This document shows, piece after piece, positions 54,900 to 63,931 of a stretch of 64,000 nt of DNA. The position numbers were made by a program, and so were the translations under genes. Source of the DNA: PNON01 sp963757065 (GTDB taxonomy: Bacteria; Chloroflexota; Anaerolineae; Anaerolineales; Anaerolineaceae); the NCBI GenBank assembly GCA_963757065.1, contig CAVWQC010000007.1:620001-684000 (forward strand), in the 5' to 3' direction. The notes beneath the pieces were generated by a model. That model searched no databases and had not been told where the DNA came from. It saw only the letters and a program-made list of their open reading frames with translations. The number at the start of each line of letters is the position of its first letter. The first letter of the stretch is position 1.

Positions 54900-56162
54900 A
54901 TGTCGGAAACCATCTCCATCAAAAAACCTGCATTGCTAACACCATTACTGCTACTTTTTATGTTGGCAATGGTCCTTGCAAACCTGGGTGGCAACATGTA
55001 CGGGCCACTGGAAGCCCTGTATTTGAAAGATCTGGGAGCCAGTATCGGTCAAATTGGCATTTTCTATACGTTATCGCAAATTATCCCCCTTTTGCTTCAA
55101 ATTTTGGGTGGTTGGGTTTCGGATTCACTGGGTCGATTAAAGGCAATCGCAATTGGAAGTGTCGTCGGAGTTTTTGTTTATATTCCTCTCATATTGGCGT
55201 CACGTTGGGAGTGGATTTTGGCTGCTTCCGCATTAGGCGCAATTACGCGGTCTCTCATTGGACCAAGCTTTGATGCATTTATTGCCGACCATTCGGATCC
55301 TGAAAATCGTGCCCGATTGTTTGGCGTAACCCAAACATTATTTGGCGTTGTCTCAGTAGTGGGACCAGTTCTGGGTGGGTACTTAGTGGAATCCATGAAA
55401 TTTAAAGGAATGTTGATGGTAGCGGCAGTGCTATATGTGCTGGCAACAATTTTGCGTGTAGGTATGGCTCGGGAAGCAAGCAAAGGAAAGGAAGCCAATC
55501 CAACACCATTAACCTTTGGCAGCCTTAAAACCAACCTGGGATTAATGATGGGATTGATCCTTGCAGGTGGTCTTTTTACCTGGATCCTGGTCACCGATGG
55601 TGTGCGTGATATTTTCTTTAATATGTCATTTACTTTTATGTCAGTGTATATGCAGGATATTGCCAAATTGACCATCAGCCAGATCGGAATAATGAATAGT
55701 GTTTTTGGTGTTGCCATGATGGTGGTTATGATTCCGGCAGGTTGGCTGGCTGATAAAGTTGGTGAGCGGGTCAACATTGCGGTCTCATTCCTTTTATTGG
55801 CCATTGCAATCGGCTTAATGGCAATTATTCCACCAGCCAGCCCGGCGTGGTTATATGGTTTGGGATGGGTGATAGCCGGTATCGGGGTCGGATTGGCGAC
55901 TCCTGCATATCAATCACTGATCAGTAAAGCAGTTCCACAACGGCTTAGAGGTGTAGCATTTGGTCTATTCAGCACCAGTCTGGGACTAGTATCATTACCG
56001 GCTCCGGTAATTGGTGGATATCTTTGGGAACATGTCAGCCCACAGTTTCCATTTATGGTCACAGCCGGTGCATCTTTATTATCCATCATTCCAGTCTGGT
56101 TTAAATTTAAGGTAAGTGGTGATATAAATACAGAAAATTCAGGATCGACTTCTGTGGAGTAA
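54900..56162 (+). CDS. MFS transporter
   Basis: 420 aa, 12 predicted TM helices. NMYGPLEALYLKDLGASIGQIGIFYTLSQIIPLLLQILGGWVSDSLGRLKAIAIGSVVG contains the MFS motif A (GWVSDSLGRLK); later GWLADKVGERVNIAV repeats it in the second half. Drug/H+ antiporter-like or sugar carrier; substrate unknown. It ends 9 bases before rlmD. Confidence 0.87.
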   Translation: MSETISIKKPALLTPLLLLFMLAMVLANLGGNMYGPLEALYLKDLGASIGQIGIFYTLSQIIPLLLQILGGWVSDSLGRLKAIAIGSVVGVFVYIPLILASRWEWILAASALGAITRSLIGPSFDAFIADHSDPENRARLFGVTQTLFGVVSVVGPVLGGYLVESMKFKGMLMVAAVLYVLATILRVGMAREASKGKEANPTPLTFGSLKTNLGLMMGLILAGGLFTWILVTDGVRDIFFNMSFTFMSVYMQDIAKLTISQIGIMNSVFGVAMMVVMIPAGWLADKVGERVNIAVSFLLLAIAIGLMAIIPPASPAWLYGLGWVIAGIGVGLATPAYQSLISKAVPQRLRGVAFGLFSTSLGLVSLPAPVIGGYLWEHVSPQFPFMVTAGASLLSIIPVWFKFKVSGDINTENSGSTSVE

Positions 56163-56171
56163 AGGATAACT

Positions 56172-57407
56172 ATGGATCAGGCTACATTTGATCTTGTAAT
56201 TACGGATATTGCAAATGGCGGCGATGGCATAGGGAGGCTTCCGGATGGCCGGGCTGTCTTTGTCCCATTTACAATTCCGGGAGAGACAGTACGAGCTACT
56301 GTGGTTGAGGAAAAAAAAGGGTATGTAAGGGGAGAATTAAAAGAGGTAATTATTCCTGCCAGGAACCGTATTCAGCCGCGCTGCAAGCATTTTGGTACCT
56401 GTGGGGGATGTCATTTTCAACATTTGGGATACCAGGACCAATTGGGAATAAAAACGAAGATCATTGAGGATGTTCTTCTCAGGGTTGGAGGATTATCCGG
56501 AGTAAACATACAACCCATTGTTCCCAGCCCCATGGAGTGGGACTACAGGAATAATGTTCAATTTCACCTGCATTCAAGTGGCAGATTAGGTTACCAGCGC
56601 CACTTATCGAATGAGGTCATCCCAATTGATGAATGTTTCCTCCCATCGCCAGTCCTGTGGGATTTGCGTACTCAGCTGGACCTGGATTATCAAACTGGTA
56701 TAAAACGGGTTTCCTTCAGGGAAGGAATTGATGAGGAAGTTCTAATTCTCCTGGAAGGAGAAAATTCTGACCTTCCGGAAATGGAGATCAACCTGCCAGC
56801 GTCGGTAGTTCACCTAGGTGAAGCAGGGAATATTGTCCTCGCAGGCAGCGATTTCCTGATGATGCAGGTTAAAGAAAAACAATTCAAAGTCTCAGCAGAA
56901 TCGTTTTTTCAAGTCAACACATCAATGACAGAAAAAATGGTTGACCATGTCCTCACTTTATTGCCAAAAGAGAAGCTGAATTGCCTGGTTGATTTATATT
57001 GTGGTGTCGGGTTATTCAGCGCATTTACCGCAGATTTGGCAAGTAGATTGATAGGGATCGAATTCAGTCATTCTGCATGCATGGATTACGCAGAGAATCT
57101 GGATGAATATGATCATATTGAGTTATACGAAGGTTCAGCGGATACAATCCTGCCAAGGTTGGATATCACTCCAGACCTTGTCATTGCAGATCCACCCCGG
57201 GCTGGAATTGGACGCAACACCATTGATGCTCTCGTCAAACGTAAACCCAAAAGAATAATCTATGTTTCCTGTGACCCGGCAACCTTAGCAAGGGATGCAT
57301 CACGGTTGGTGAAGGGTGGTTACAGTTTAATTCAACTGACACCATTCGATTTATTTCCTCAAACTTTTCATATTGAATCTATTAGTGTTTTTGACCTGCA
57401 AAGCTAA
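56172..57407 (+). CDS. 23S rRNA (uracil-5-)-methyltransferase, RlmD/RumA family
   Basis: 411 aa. N-terminal TRAM domain (ITDIANGGDGIGRLPDGRAVFVPFTIPGETVRATV), a [4Fe-4S] site in CKHFGTCGGCHFQH plus ECFLP, and a SAM-binding methyltransferase domain: ESFFQVNTSMTEKMVDHVL, LVDLYCGVGLFSAF (motif I), VIADPPRAGIGRNTIDAL and the nucleophile Cys in IYVSCDPATLARD. It methylates uridine C5 in rRNA or tRNA; RlmD versus RlmCD/TrmA-like cannot be settled here. Likely co-transcribed with the MFS gene. Confidence 0.93.
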   Translation: MDQATFDLVITDIANGGDGIGRLPDGRAVFVPFTIPGETVRATVVEEKKGYVRGELKEVIIPARNRIQPRCKHFGTCGGCHFQHLGYQDQLGIKTKIIEDVLLRVGGLSGVNIQPIVPSPMEWDYRNNVQFHLHSSGRLGYQRHLSNEVIPIDECFLPSPVLWDLRTQLDLDYQTGIKRVSFREGIDEEVLILLEGENSDLPEMEINLPASVVHLGEAGNIVLAGSDFLMMQVKEKQFKVSAESFFQVNTSMTEKMVDHVLTLLPKEKLNCLVDLYCGVGLFSAFTADLASRLIGIEFSHSACMDYAENLDEYDHIELYEGSADTILPRLDITPDLVIADPPRAGIGRNTIDALVKRKPKRIIYVSCDPATLARDASRLVKGGYSLIQLTPFDLFPQTFHIESISVFDLQS

Positions 57408-57497
57408 ACAGGTTAGTCAACTTCCACCTCTACTGGTCTGATTGTTGCATCGAAGATGATATTCGATGACCGACCAAATCGGGATACAGGAGGTAGA

Positions 57498-58439
57498 ATG
57501 AAATTTAACCGTAAGTTTTTACTATTAATAATCATTGGAATATTGGGTATTACTATTGCCTGTAATCTACCCGTTTTCGCTACACCAGAACCATTTGTTT
57601 TCCCGACACCAGATATGACAATGACGGCATTATTTGCACCGACTTTGGTCCCGCCAACAAATACTGCTGTACCTGATACCGCAACACCAAACCCGACTGA
57701 AACTCCGTTACCGACAGCGACGGCGACCAATCCTCCACCTACATCAACACCCACGAAAACAGCGATTCCTCCAACTGCAATACCGCCTTCCCACCGGACC
57801 AGTCCCCGCATTGAAGCTCAATATGTGAAACATCCACCTGCCCTGGATGGCGGATGGGGAGATTGGGTTGCTACAGAATACTCTGCAAATTACGTTGTTT
57901 GGGGGGATGAAAACTGGAAAAACTCAGATGATCTTTCTTCATCCATCATGGTTGAATGGGATGAAGATTACCTGTATGTTGCCTGGAAAGTTTTTGATGA
58001 TAAATATGTCCAAATCTCGACTGGAGATGAGATCTACCTGGGTGATAGCGTGGAAGTCTTGCTGGATACATTTGTTCAGGCAGATTACTGGTACCAATAT
58101 ATTGATTGGGACGATTTCCAAATCGGAGTCTCACCTGGAAAAACCACTATTGGGAATAAAACTCAGGCATATATCTGGTATCCTAATAATAAAACTGGTT
58201 CAACAACCAAAGTTATTATTGGAACCAAAGTCATCGGAGATGGGTACCGGGTAACAATTGGTATTCCATGGAAAACACTGGGGGTAACACCATATACTGG
58301 TGCCCATTATGGCTTTGCAGCATCGGTATCAGATGATGATTCCAAGCATGGAGGAGAACAACAGTCCATGGTCTCCAGTTCTCCATACAGGATACTGACT
58401 GATCCAACTACATGGGGTGATCTGGTTCTTGTAAAATAA
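57498..58439 (+). CDS. Lipoprotein with CBM9-like sugar-binding domain
   Basis: 313 aa. AGGAGGT precedes the ATG. Signal peptide with lipobox ITIAC, a Thr/Pro linker (about 40-105), then a beta-sandwich of the CBM9/DOMON-like type: RIEAQYVKHPPALDGGWGDWVATEYSANYVVWGDENWKNSDDLSSSIMVEWDEDYLYVAWKVFDDKYVQ, DSVEVLLDTFVQADYWYQYIDWDDFQIGVSP and VTIGIPWKTLGVTPYTGAHYGFAASVSDDDS. Binds sugar ends or related ligands outside the cell. No enzyme domain is attached. Terminator follows. Confidence 0.82.
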   Translation: MKFNRKFLLLIIIGILGITIACNLPVFATPEPFVFPTPDMTMTALFAPTLVPPTNTAVPDTATPNPTETPLPTATATNPPPTSTPTKTAIPPTAIPPSHRTSPRIEAQYVKHPPALDGGWGDWVATEYSANYVVWGDENWKNSDDLSSSIMVEWDEDYLYVAWKVFDDKYVQISTGDEIYLGDSVEVLLDTFVQADYWYQYIDWDDFQIGVSPGKTTIGNKTQAYIWYPNNKTGSTTKVIIGTKVIGDGYRVTIGIPWKTLGVTPYTGAHYGFAASVSDDDSKHGGEQQSMVSSSPYRILTDPTTWGDLVLVK

Positions 58440-58456
58440 TATTCATTTGGGACAAT

Positions 58457-58493
58457 AAAAATCCTGGCCTATTTTATTCAGACCAGGATTTTT
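58457..58493. terminator. Bidirectional terminator between convergent genes
   Basis: Perfect 11-bp stem AAAAATCCTGG / CCAGGATTTTT (58457-58467 with 58483-58493), 15-base loop, A and T tracts on the flanks; serves the lipoprotein and the thioredoxin-TPR gene. Confidence 0.92.
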
Positions 58494-58509
58494 CAATTAA
58501 GTCCAAATA

Positions 58510-59340
58510 CTAGAATAATATTGTGGCTAGTTCGGAACGATACAAACGTGCATCCGGATCGTCATCACCCAGCATCTGGAGTAAGGCCACTACGATAAGT
58601 CTGGCCTGCCCTTTTTTATATCGCTTATTTTTCCTTAGAATATCCAATAAACCATCCAGAGCAGCTGGTATATTTCCTCGCCTGGCAAGCCGGATGTTAT
58701 TCCAAAAAGCAGCTTCCAGTTCGTCATCACTCGTGATTTCTACATCATCAACCAACTCATACGCTTCTATCAATGGCCTCAGGTTTTCTGCCGAGCTAAA
58801 CTCATGGCTGGCCGGGAATGTCCGTAACACTTTATCCGCTTCAAGGCTTTTCCCTAATCCAATATAACTCGTTAGTAAACCTAGCATGCCTTTGGAATTA
58901 TTCTCGTCCGTAATAAGCACTTCCTTAAATACAACTTCGGCCTGCTTCCAATCATGTTCACGTAGAAGTTCCATCCCTTTTTCGATGGATAGGTCTGCAG
59001 GGCTAGGCGCAAGGTTGTGTACGAATTCGCGTAGTGTCGATTTAGGTTGGATCCCGGAAAACTCGGCAACAACCTGTCCTTTCAGAAAAGCCTTGACTGT
59101 GGGAATCGTTCGGACACCATAACGTATGGAAAGGTTCTTATTAAAATCCACATCTACTCTGCCCAAACGTATAGTCCCACGTCCTTCAGACGTTAATTTT
59201 TCCAGCATGGGGCTCAGGATTTTACATGGACGGCACCATTCCGCCCAAAAATCCACCAGGACTGGGACATTTTTGGAGTACTCGAGTACTTCAAATTCAA
59301 AATTAGATTCATTGACTTCTACTACAAATTCTTGAGACAT
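58510..59340 (-). CDS. Thioredoxin-TPR protein, CnoX/YbbN-like
   Basis: 276 aa. Residues 1-108 are a thioredoxin fold with WCRPCK in place of the usual WCGPCK and a cis-Pro in RTIPTVKAF. The rest is TPR-like (DLSIEKGMELLREHDWKQAEVVFKEVLITDENNSKGMLGLLTSYIGLGKSLEADKVLRTFP; LARRGNIPAALDGLLDILRKNKRYKKGQARLIVVALLQMLGDDDPDARLYRSELATILF), as in CnoX chaperedoxin, which protects proteins from oxidation and hands them to chaperones. The stop is 17 bases from the terminator. The conserved hypothetical gene lies upstream by 72 bases. Confidence 0.88.
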   Translation of the reverse strand: MSQEFVVEVNESNFEFEVLEYSKNVPVLVDFWAEWCRPCKILSPMLEKLTSEGRGTIRLGRVDVDFNKNLSIRYGVRTIPTVKAFLKGQVVAEFSGIQPKSTLREFVHNLAPSPADLSIEKGMELLREHDWKQAEVVFKEVLITDENNSKGMLGLLTSYIGLGKSLEADKVLRTFPASHEFSSAENLRPLIEAYELVDDVEITSDDELEAAFWNNIRLARRGNIPAALDGLLDILRKNKRYKKGQARLIVVALLQMLGDDDPDARLYRSELATILF

Positions 59341-59412
59341 TTATTAACCTTGTAACTTTTATCCTATTAATTCAAAAGATCGATCTCAATAATATCCGGT
59401 ATTCCGATAAAA

Positions 59413-59838
59413 TTATTCCTCATCTTCCGGAGCCGTTCTTGCCGGCTGGATTACATCCATCACCTCGCCATGGTAATTGATGATCACTTTAAATCCCAGC
59501 ATACCCATATATGCCCGACCTTCTTCCGGGATTCCAGATTTAAACAACGTCTCCATCTGGTCACCGATATGCTTTAGCTGATTATTTATCAGAGCACGGG
59601 TAAAAATATCTTCCTGTCCAAGCATTTTTGCTGTCTGATCGGTGAGTAGATCCTCATGCCCTGTTATCTGATCCTGCATGATTTTTAACACCTGGCGGTC
59701 AACCTGTTCTGATGGGATATGCCGCAGGAAACCAGCATCATCCACCACATAGAAAAGCTCATCACCTATCCGTGATACGCTCACTGGTTGATCGTTTTCA
59801 TCAAAAACTAAACCTTTAAATAGTGGTTCTGTTGTCAT
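59413..59838 (-). CDS. Conserved-looking protein of unknown function
   Basis: 141 aa, acidic, no TM or signal. Opening PLFKGLVFDENDQPVSVSRIGDELFYVVDDAGFLRHIPSEQVDRQVL, a helical middle (LTDQTAKMLGQEDIFTRALINNQLKHIGDQMETLFKSGIPEEG) and a final strand pair (LGFKVIINYHGEVMDVIQPA). It reads as a compact folded protein with codon use like its neighbours. I do not recognise the family. Encoded between the L,D-transpeptidase (31-base gap) and the CnoX-like gene, all on the minus strand. Confidence 0.7.
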   Translation of the reverse strand: MTTEPLFKGLVFDENDQPVSVSRIGDELFYVVDDAGFLRHIPSEQVDRQVLKIMQDQITGHEDLLTDQTAKMLGQEDIFTRALINNQLKHIGDQMETLFKSGIPEEGRAYMGMLGFKVIINYHGEVMDVIQPARTAPEDEE

Positions 59839-59869
59839 ATTCTAATTATTTATCCAATCGCCTAATCTA

Positions 59870-61039
59870 TTATTCATGAACATTGACCAGGGTGCCAACG
59901 TCAGCCCAATTATACAACCAGGCTGCATCTTCCGTCCGTAAGTTTATACACCCATGACTCATAGGGGTGCCGAAGTTGCTATGCCAGTATGTTCCGTGCA
60001 GGCCATATCCATCGTAAAAATACATCGTATATGGGACATCTGGCAGGTAGTAACCAGGTCCAGCCATATCAGTATAACGGTACTTCACATAGATGTGGAA
60101 TTGTCCGGTTACCGTCGGATGCTGCCATGTTCCAGTGGAAACAATAAATGTATTCACACTGTTCTTACCTTCATATGCAGAGACACTTTGGGAGCTCAAA
60201 TCTACATCGATCCAGCGTTCCTTTTTACTTACTTTTGGTAATTCACCAGGCTCATAAACATAATTTTCTTCAACGTACACCGGGGTGGGCAGAGGAGTAT
60301 CTGTGGGGTAAGGTGTTGGTGACGAAGTTGGTGTGGCTGTTGGTGTAGGCGTATTTGTTGGAGTTGGGGTAGGTGTAAATGTCGCTGTAGGTGTTGGCGT
60401 GTATGTTGGTTTGACATACACCCCAGCCGGTAAAGTGGAGGAAAGATCTGCTGCAGAAGCGCGTAAAAGCGGCGGAACGATGAAAACTCCAGCCAAACCT
60501 ATACATAGAAAGACAACCAAAAGAACCCAGGGTAGAATGGAAATTTTTTGATGGGTGAGATCTTTTTCCGGGATATTGGGAAACTGAATTCCAGTAGATA
60601 GCGATGATGTTTCACCAAACTGTGCGGTTAATACCTGTTGTGTGGAAGTAATCTCTGGTAAGTCACCAGTTCCTTCCGGTATTAATTCGACAGCTGGTAT
60701 TTGTTGCGAAACCTGATCGGTTTGTTGCAGCTCTCTGTCGCTAATTGTCTGCCGGGTCGACTGATCCTGGTCATGTAGAGCCTGGCGTTTTAGTGCCCAT
60801 TGCATCCCCGCCATGGCGCGAGTGCTGTTTGGATTTATCTCTAAAGCTTTTTGCAAATATTCCACAGCAGCCCGGGGTGATGCGGTTGCAGCCATAACCA
60901 GCCACGAATCTTCAAGATTTGGATCATATTGGATTGCCAGTCTGGCATAGCGGTGCGCATCAGTATGATTGCGCTCCGCAATTGCCTTTTTCGCCGCCCT
61001 AACTGCTTCAAAAGCTTGTTCAGTTTGGTATTCTGTCAT
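59870..61039 (-). CDS. L,D-transpeptidase (YkuD) with N-terminal TPR
   Basis: 389 aa. Cytoplasmic TPR-like N-terminus (AVRAAKKAIAERNHTDAHRYARLAIQYDPNLEDSW; AVEYLQKALEINPNSTRAMAGMQWAL), one TM helix (about 168-190), a Thr/Pro linker, and a YkuD domain with the catalytic motif in GLHGTYWHSNFGTPMSHGCINLRTEDAAWLY (HGT...SHGCIN). It makes 3-3 cross-links in peptidoglycan or attaches proteins to it. The TPR on the cytoplasmic side is an unusual addition. The upstream amidase gene overlaps it by 4 bases (ATGA), so they are translationally coupled. Confidence 0.9.
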   Translation of the reverse strand: MTEYQTEQAFEAVRAAKKAIAERNHTDAHRYARLAIQYDPNLEDSWLVMAATASPRAAVEYLQKALEINPNSTRAMAGMQWALKRQALHDQDQSTRQTISDRELQQTDQVSQQIPAVELIPEGTGDLPEITSTQQVLTAQFGETSSLSTGIQFPNIPEKDLTHQKISILPWVLLVVFLCIGLAGVFIVPPLLRASAADLSSTLPAGVYVKPTYTPTPTATFTPTPTPTNTPTPTATPTSSPTPYPTDTPLPTPVYVEENYVYEPGELPKVSKKERWIDVDLSSQSVSAYEGKNSVNTFIVSTGTWQHPTVTGQFHIYVKYRYTDMAGPGYYLPDVPYTMYFYDGYGLHGTYWHSNFGTPMSHGCINLRTEDAAWLYNWADVGTLVNVHE

Positions 61040-61839
61040 GGGGTGGAGGTGGGGTCAATAGTGATGGGCTGATTTTTAATATAGCAAAGGATTCCATCTA
61101 CGATTCCCTGGGCTGGCTTTTCAGGGTTTTTTGTCAGGATCTCCCGATCAAGGTTAAGGAATCCGGTTTCAATGACCACGGAAGGCGTATTGCCATTGAT
61201 CTCATCAAATGAATGATAAGTGGACATATGATCAGTAATACTATTAACCAGTCGTAAACCTGTTGCTTTTGGATAGCGGTCAGTGATACAGGTTGTCAGG
61301 CGGGTGGCCTGTTCCGGCTGTGACCTGGCGAACAATGTAGGTGCTATTTTAAACCCTGTGGAGCTGTTGTCGATGTAATCGCAGGTATCATTATGGATCG
61401 ATACAAGCACCAGACCGCTATATTGCTGCAATTTTGGATCAAATTCCTTCAGCAAATCCACCGTAAAATCCTGTTCCATTAATTTCTGCCTGACAATTGT
61501 CGCAATGGTCAGGTTCACATCCCCTTCGGTTAAACCATCAGCACAGGTAAATCCATTATCCTTTCCCCAGTGGCCGGCAACAATTCCAATATGTGGAGAA
61601 GGAGGAGAAGTAGGTGCGACCCTATTTATCAGTGGATTCTTTTGATTGATGAGTGCCTGGGACATACTTTTGGTTAATCGGTTCGAAAATAAACTTGAAG
61701 GAGTCCAGATCGTGAAAAGGGTGGCTACAATAATTGCCACACTTAATACAGTACCTAATGATTGCCAGAAATTAAATTTTGGCTCTCTTGCACCTTGAAC
61801 TAGCGGTTTCCGAATTGGAATAAGTGGCTGCTCAAACAA
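61036..61839 (-). CDS. N-acetylmuramoyl-L-alanine amidase (Amidase_3)
   Basis: 267 aa. A TM helix at about 30-48 anchors it outside. The zinc amidase_3 domain has the His of IGIVAGHWG, the Glu of DGLTEGDVNLTIA, the second His in LVLVSIHNDTC and the catalytic Glu in PSVVIETGFLN. It cleaves the bond between muramic acid and the peptide in peptidoglycan. Overlap with the L,D-transpeptidase gene (61036-61039) ties the two functions together. Extra cysteines (FTCADG, NDTCDY, TTCITD) are unusual. Confidence 0.88.
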   Translation of the reverse strand: MFEQPLIPIRKPLVQGAREPKFNFWQSLGTVLSVAIIVATLFTIWTPSSLFSNRLTKSMSQALINQKNPLINRVAPTSPPSPHIGIVAGHWGKDNGFTCADGLTEGDVNLTIATIVRQKLMEQDFTVDLLKEFDPKLQQYSGLVLVSIHNDTCDYIDNSSTGFKIAPTLFARSQPEQATRLTTCITDRYPKATGLRLVNSITDHMSTYHSFDEINGNTPSVVIETGFLNLDREILTKNPEKPAQGIVDGILCYIKNQPITIDPTSTP

Positions 61840-62001
61840 TATTATTTCCTTGGTTGATAAATCATTTTATCAATAATACATTTTCCTGCAAGTAGATAGA
61901 GAACCTTTCCACTATTATAGACAATTCATAGGCCATTTCGTTCCGCTTGACGCTGTGACTGGGGTAATGTATAACAGTATTATATTAAGAGAGCAGGAAA
62001 A

Positions 62002-62487
62002 ATGGCTATCGATGAAAAATCATTCAGACAAACAATGCGACTGTGGACAACGGGTGTAACAGTTGTAACAACTACTTTTAATGGCGTCCGCCATGGGATG
62101 ACAGTTAGTTCATTTACATCGGTTTCAGCAGTACCTCCAGTTGTATTAGTGTCGATTAACAAAGGTGCGCGAACGCATCAACTGATGAAACAATCCGGAA
62201 TATTTGCGGTTTCCATTCTTGAAAAATCTCAAAAGGCCATTTCTGACAAATTCGCAGGCCTTATTCCGGAAGATGAAGATCGATTTCGTGGCGTTGAAAC
62301 TCACACAATGGTTACCGGTTCACCCATCATCTCAGGTGGTGTAGCCTTCCTGGATTGTAAGATCATTGATACAAATGAATTCGGAAATAACACGATATTT
62401 TTTGGCGAAGTTCTGGATTCAAAGTATCAAGAAGATTTAAAACCTTTGCTTTACTCCAACCGTATGTATAAAACATTGCACAAATAA
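62002..62487 (+). CDS. Flavin reductase family protein
   Basis: 161 aa, FMN-binding split barrel: FRQTMRLWTTGVTVVTTTFNGVRHGMTVSSFTSVSAVPPVVLVSINKGARTHQLMKQSGIFAVSILEKSQKAISDKFAG. The TVSSFTSVS and VSINKGART blocks bind FMN. Family members reduce free flavin for monooxygenases or act as oxidoreductases. AGGAAAA precedes the ATG. The AMMECR1 gene starts within its stop codon. Confidence 0.9.
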   Translation: MAIDEKSFRQTMRLWTTGVTVVTTTFNGVRHGMTVSSFTSVSAVPPVVLVSINKGARTHQLMKQSGIFAVSILEKSQKAISDKFAGLIPEDEDRFRGVETHTMVTGSPIISGGVAFLDCKIIDTNEFGNNTIFFGEVLDSKYQEDLKPLLYSNRMYKTLHK

Positions 62488-63059
62488 TGCCAGTCAAACC
62501 ACTTGATCCAGATGAAAAAAAATTACTGCTGACCATTGCCAGGCAGGCATTAGAAGAAGCTGTAAAAGGGCATCCTCTTCCCACCTTGAATTTGGACCAG
62601 ATGACTGAACCTCTGCAGGAAATTGGTGCATCTTTTGTCACGCTTACCAAAAAGGGAGATTTGCGAGGTTGTATTGGAGCCTTGGAAGCCTATCAACCAC
62701 TGGCGGTCGATGTACAGGAGCATGCTGTTGCTGCCGGTTTGGAAGATTATCGCTTTCAACAAGTAAAACCGGATGAACTTCCCAAAATCGACATCGAAAT
62801 TTCCAGGTTAACTCCACCAATACCGGTGAACTACAAAGATCCGGAGGAATTGTTAAGCATTCTTCGCCCGGGTGTCGATGGGGTGATCATCAAAGATGGA
62901 CGCCAAAGAGCTACCTTCTTACCGCAGGTTTGGGAGAAAATTCCCAGCGCAATATCCTTTTTAAATCAATTGTGCCAAAAAATGGGAGCAATGCCTGATA
63001 CCTGGCGCAGGAAGCACCTGGAAGTGCTCACATACCAGGTGGAGGAATTCCATGAATAA
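62487..63059 (+). CDS. amrA: AmmeMemoRadiSam system protein A (AMMECR1 domain)
   Basis: 190 aa. LLLTIARQALEEAVKGHPLPTLNLDQMTEPLQEIGASFVTLTKKGDLRGCIGALEAYQPLAVDVQEHAVAAGLEDYRFQQVKPDELPKIDIEISRLTPPIPV, with the family signature LRGCIG. In many prokaryotes AMMECR1, Memo-like and radical-SAM proteins (AmrA, AmrB, AmrS) co-occur; the other two are not in the window. Function is not established. Overlaps the flavin reductase stop by one base; a terminator follows at once. Confidence 0.9.
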   Translation: MPVKPLDPDEKKLLLTIARQALEEAVKGHPLPTLNLDQMTEPLQEIGASFVTLTKKGDLRGCIGALEAYQPLAVDVQEHAVAAGLEDYRFQQVKPDELPKIDIEISRLTPPIPVNYKDPEELLSILRPGVDGVIIKDGRQRATFLPQVWEKIPSAISFLNQLCQKMGAMPDTWRRKHLEVLTYQVEEFHE

Positions 63060-63061
63060 AA

Positions 63062-63092
63062 GAAGGGTTTCGATGTAGTTTCGAAACCCTTC
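63062..63092. terminator. Bidirectional terminator between convergent genes
   Basis: Perfect 11-bp stem GAAGGGTTTCG / CGAAACCCTTC (63062-63072 with 63082-63092), 9-base loop. It begins directly after the AMMECR1 stop and lies 22 bases from the DUF4013 stop. Confidence 0.85.
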
Positions 63093-63114
63093 CTGGTTAG
63101 TAAATCACCTGATA

Positions 63115-63852
63115 TTACATGGTTTCTGCAGTTGATTCAAGATAGGCTTGCCCGTAGAAATGTCCATTGGCCAGACTCATCCATACGGTGGCAAGTGCCA
63201 TTCCATAAAGGGCTCCAATACCCAGTGCGATTGCCCCGATTGAGGACAGAATTGAAGCTGCAATTCCGCCAACTATTCCAACAACAACTACTCCCAGAAA
63301 TGCCAGAAGGTAAGGGACCGGTTTTTTGAAGGCGGTTTTGAAGACTTCCTTGAAGTTAAGGGCGGAACCAATGGTCCCAAATTGTGCATAACGGCCGTAG
63401 AAAGCTGGGGTAATAAAAGCAATCAGCAGACTGTAAAGCACCATGATTAAGACTACACAACTGACCAGGATGATGACAATCACTCCTGCGGCTCCGGCTG
63501 CACCTACATTATCGTTGTCCGCACCCCACATACCAATTCCGCCACCCAATGCGGAAATTATTGCGATGATAATGCCTAGAACGATCATCGGTAGACTATA
63601 GACAATTCCTATTACCCAAACTTTTAATCCATCAGTAAACTGCTTGCTGATGTCCATATTTGGAATAGTGGGGGTTTGCTTATTGATCACTTTCCGCATG
63701 ATATCGATCATAACTCCTGAAAAGACAGCAGCCATGAAAAGTGAACCGAGCACAGGAATAAGCTGTGCAAAGCCCAACAATGCCAGGATGGCTAGTTTTT
63801 TTAACCAGTCTGGGTCCTCAAAAACAAATGAAAATGGCTTTCCGAATTGCAT
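63115..63852 (-). CDS. DUF4013 membrane protein
   Basis: 245 aa. MQFGKPFSFVFEDPDWLKKLAILALLGFAQLIPVLGSLFMAAVFSGVMIDIMRKVINKQTPTIPNMDISKQFTDGLKVWVIGIVY is the typical opening of the DUF4013 family (short amphipathic N-terminus, P-DW). About six TM helices follow, separated by Gly-rich turns. Role unknown; related proteins are usually alone as here. AGGAG precedes the ATG. Confidence 0.9.
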   Translation of the reverse strand: MQFGKPFSFVFEDPDWLKKLAILALLGFAQLIPVLGSLFMAAVFSGVMIDIMRKVINKQTPTIPNMDISKQFTDGLKVWVIGIVYSLPMIVLGIIIAIISALGGGIGMWGADNDNVGAAGAAGVIVIILVSCVVLIMVLYSLLIAFITPAFYGRYAQFGTIGSALNFKEVFKTAFKKPVPYLLAFLGVVVVGIVGGIAASILSSIGAIALGIGALYGMALATVWMSLANGHFYGQAYLESTAETM

Positions 63853-63931
63853 ATATCCTCCTTATTTTGGTTGTTATGTTATTGTCTATATTAGCATAAC
63901 TTTTCCTGATTACAAGAATATGATCAGGAAG

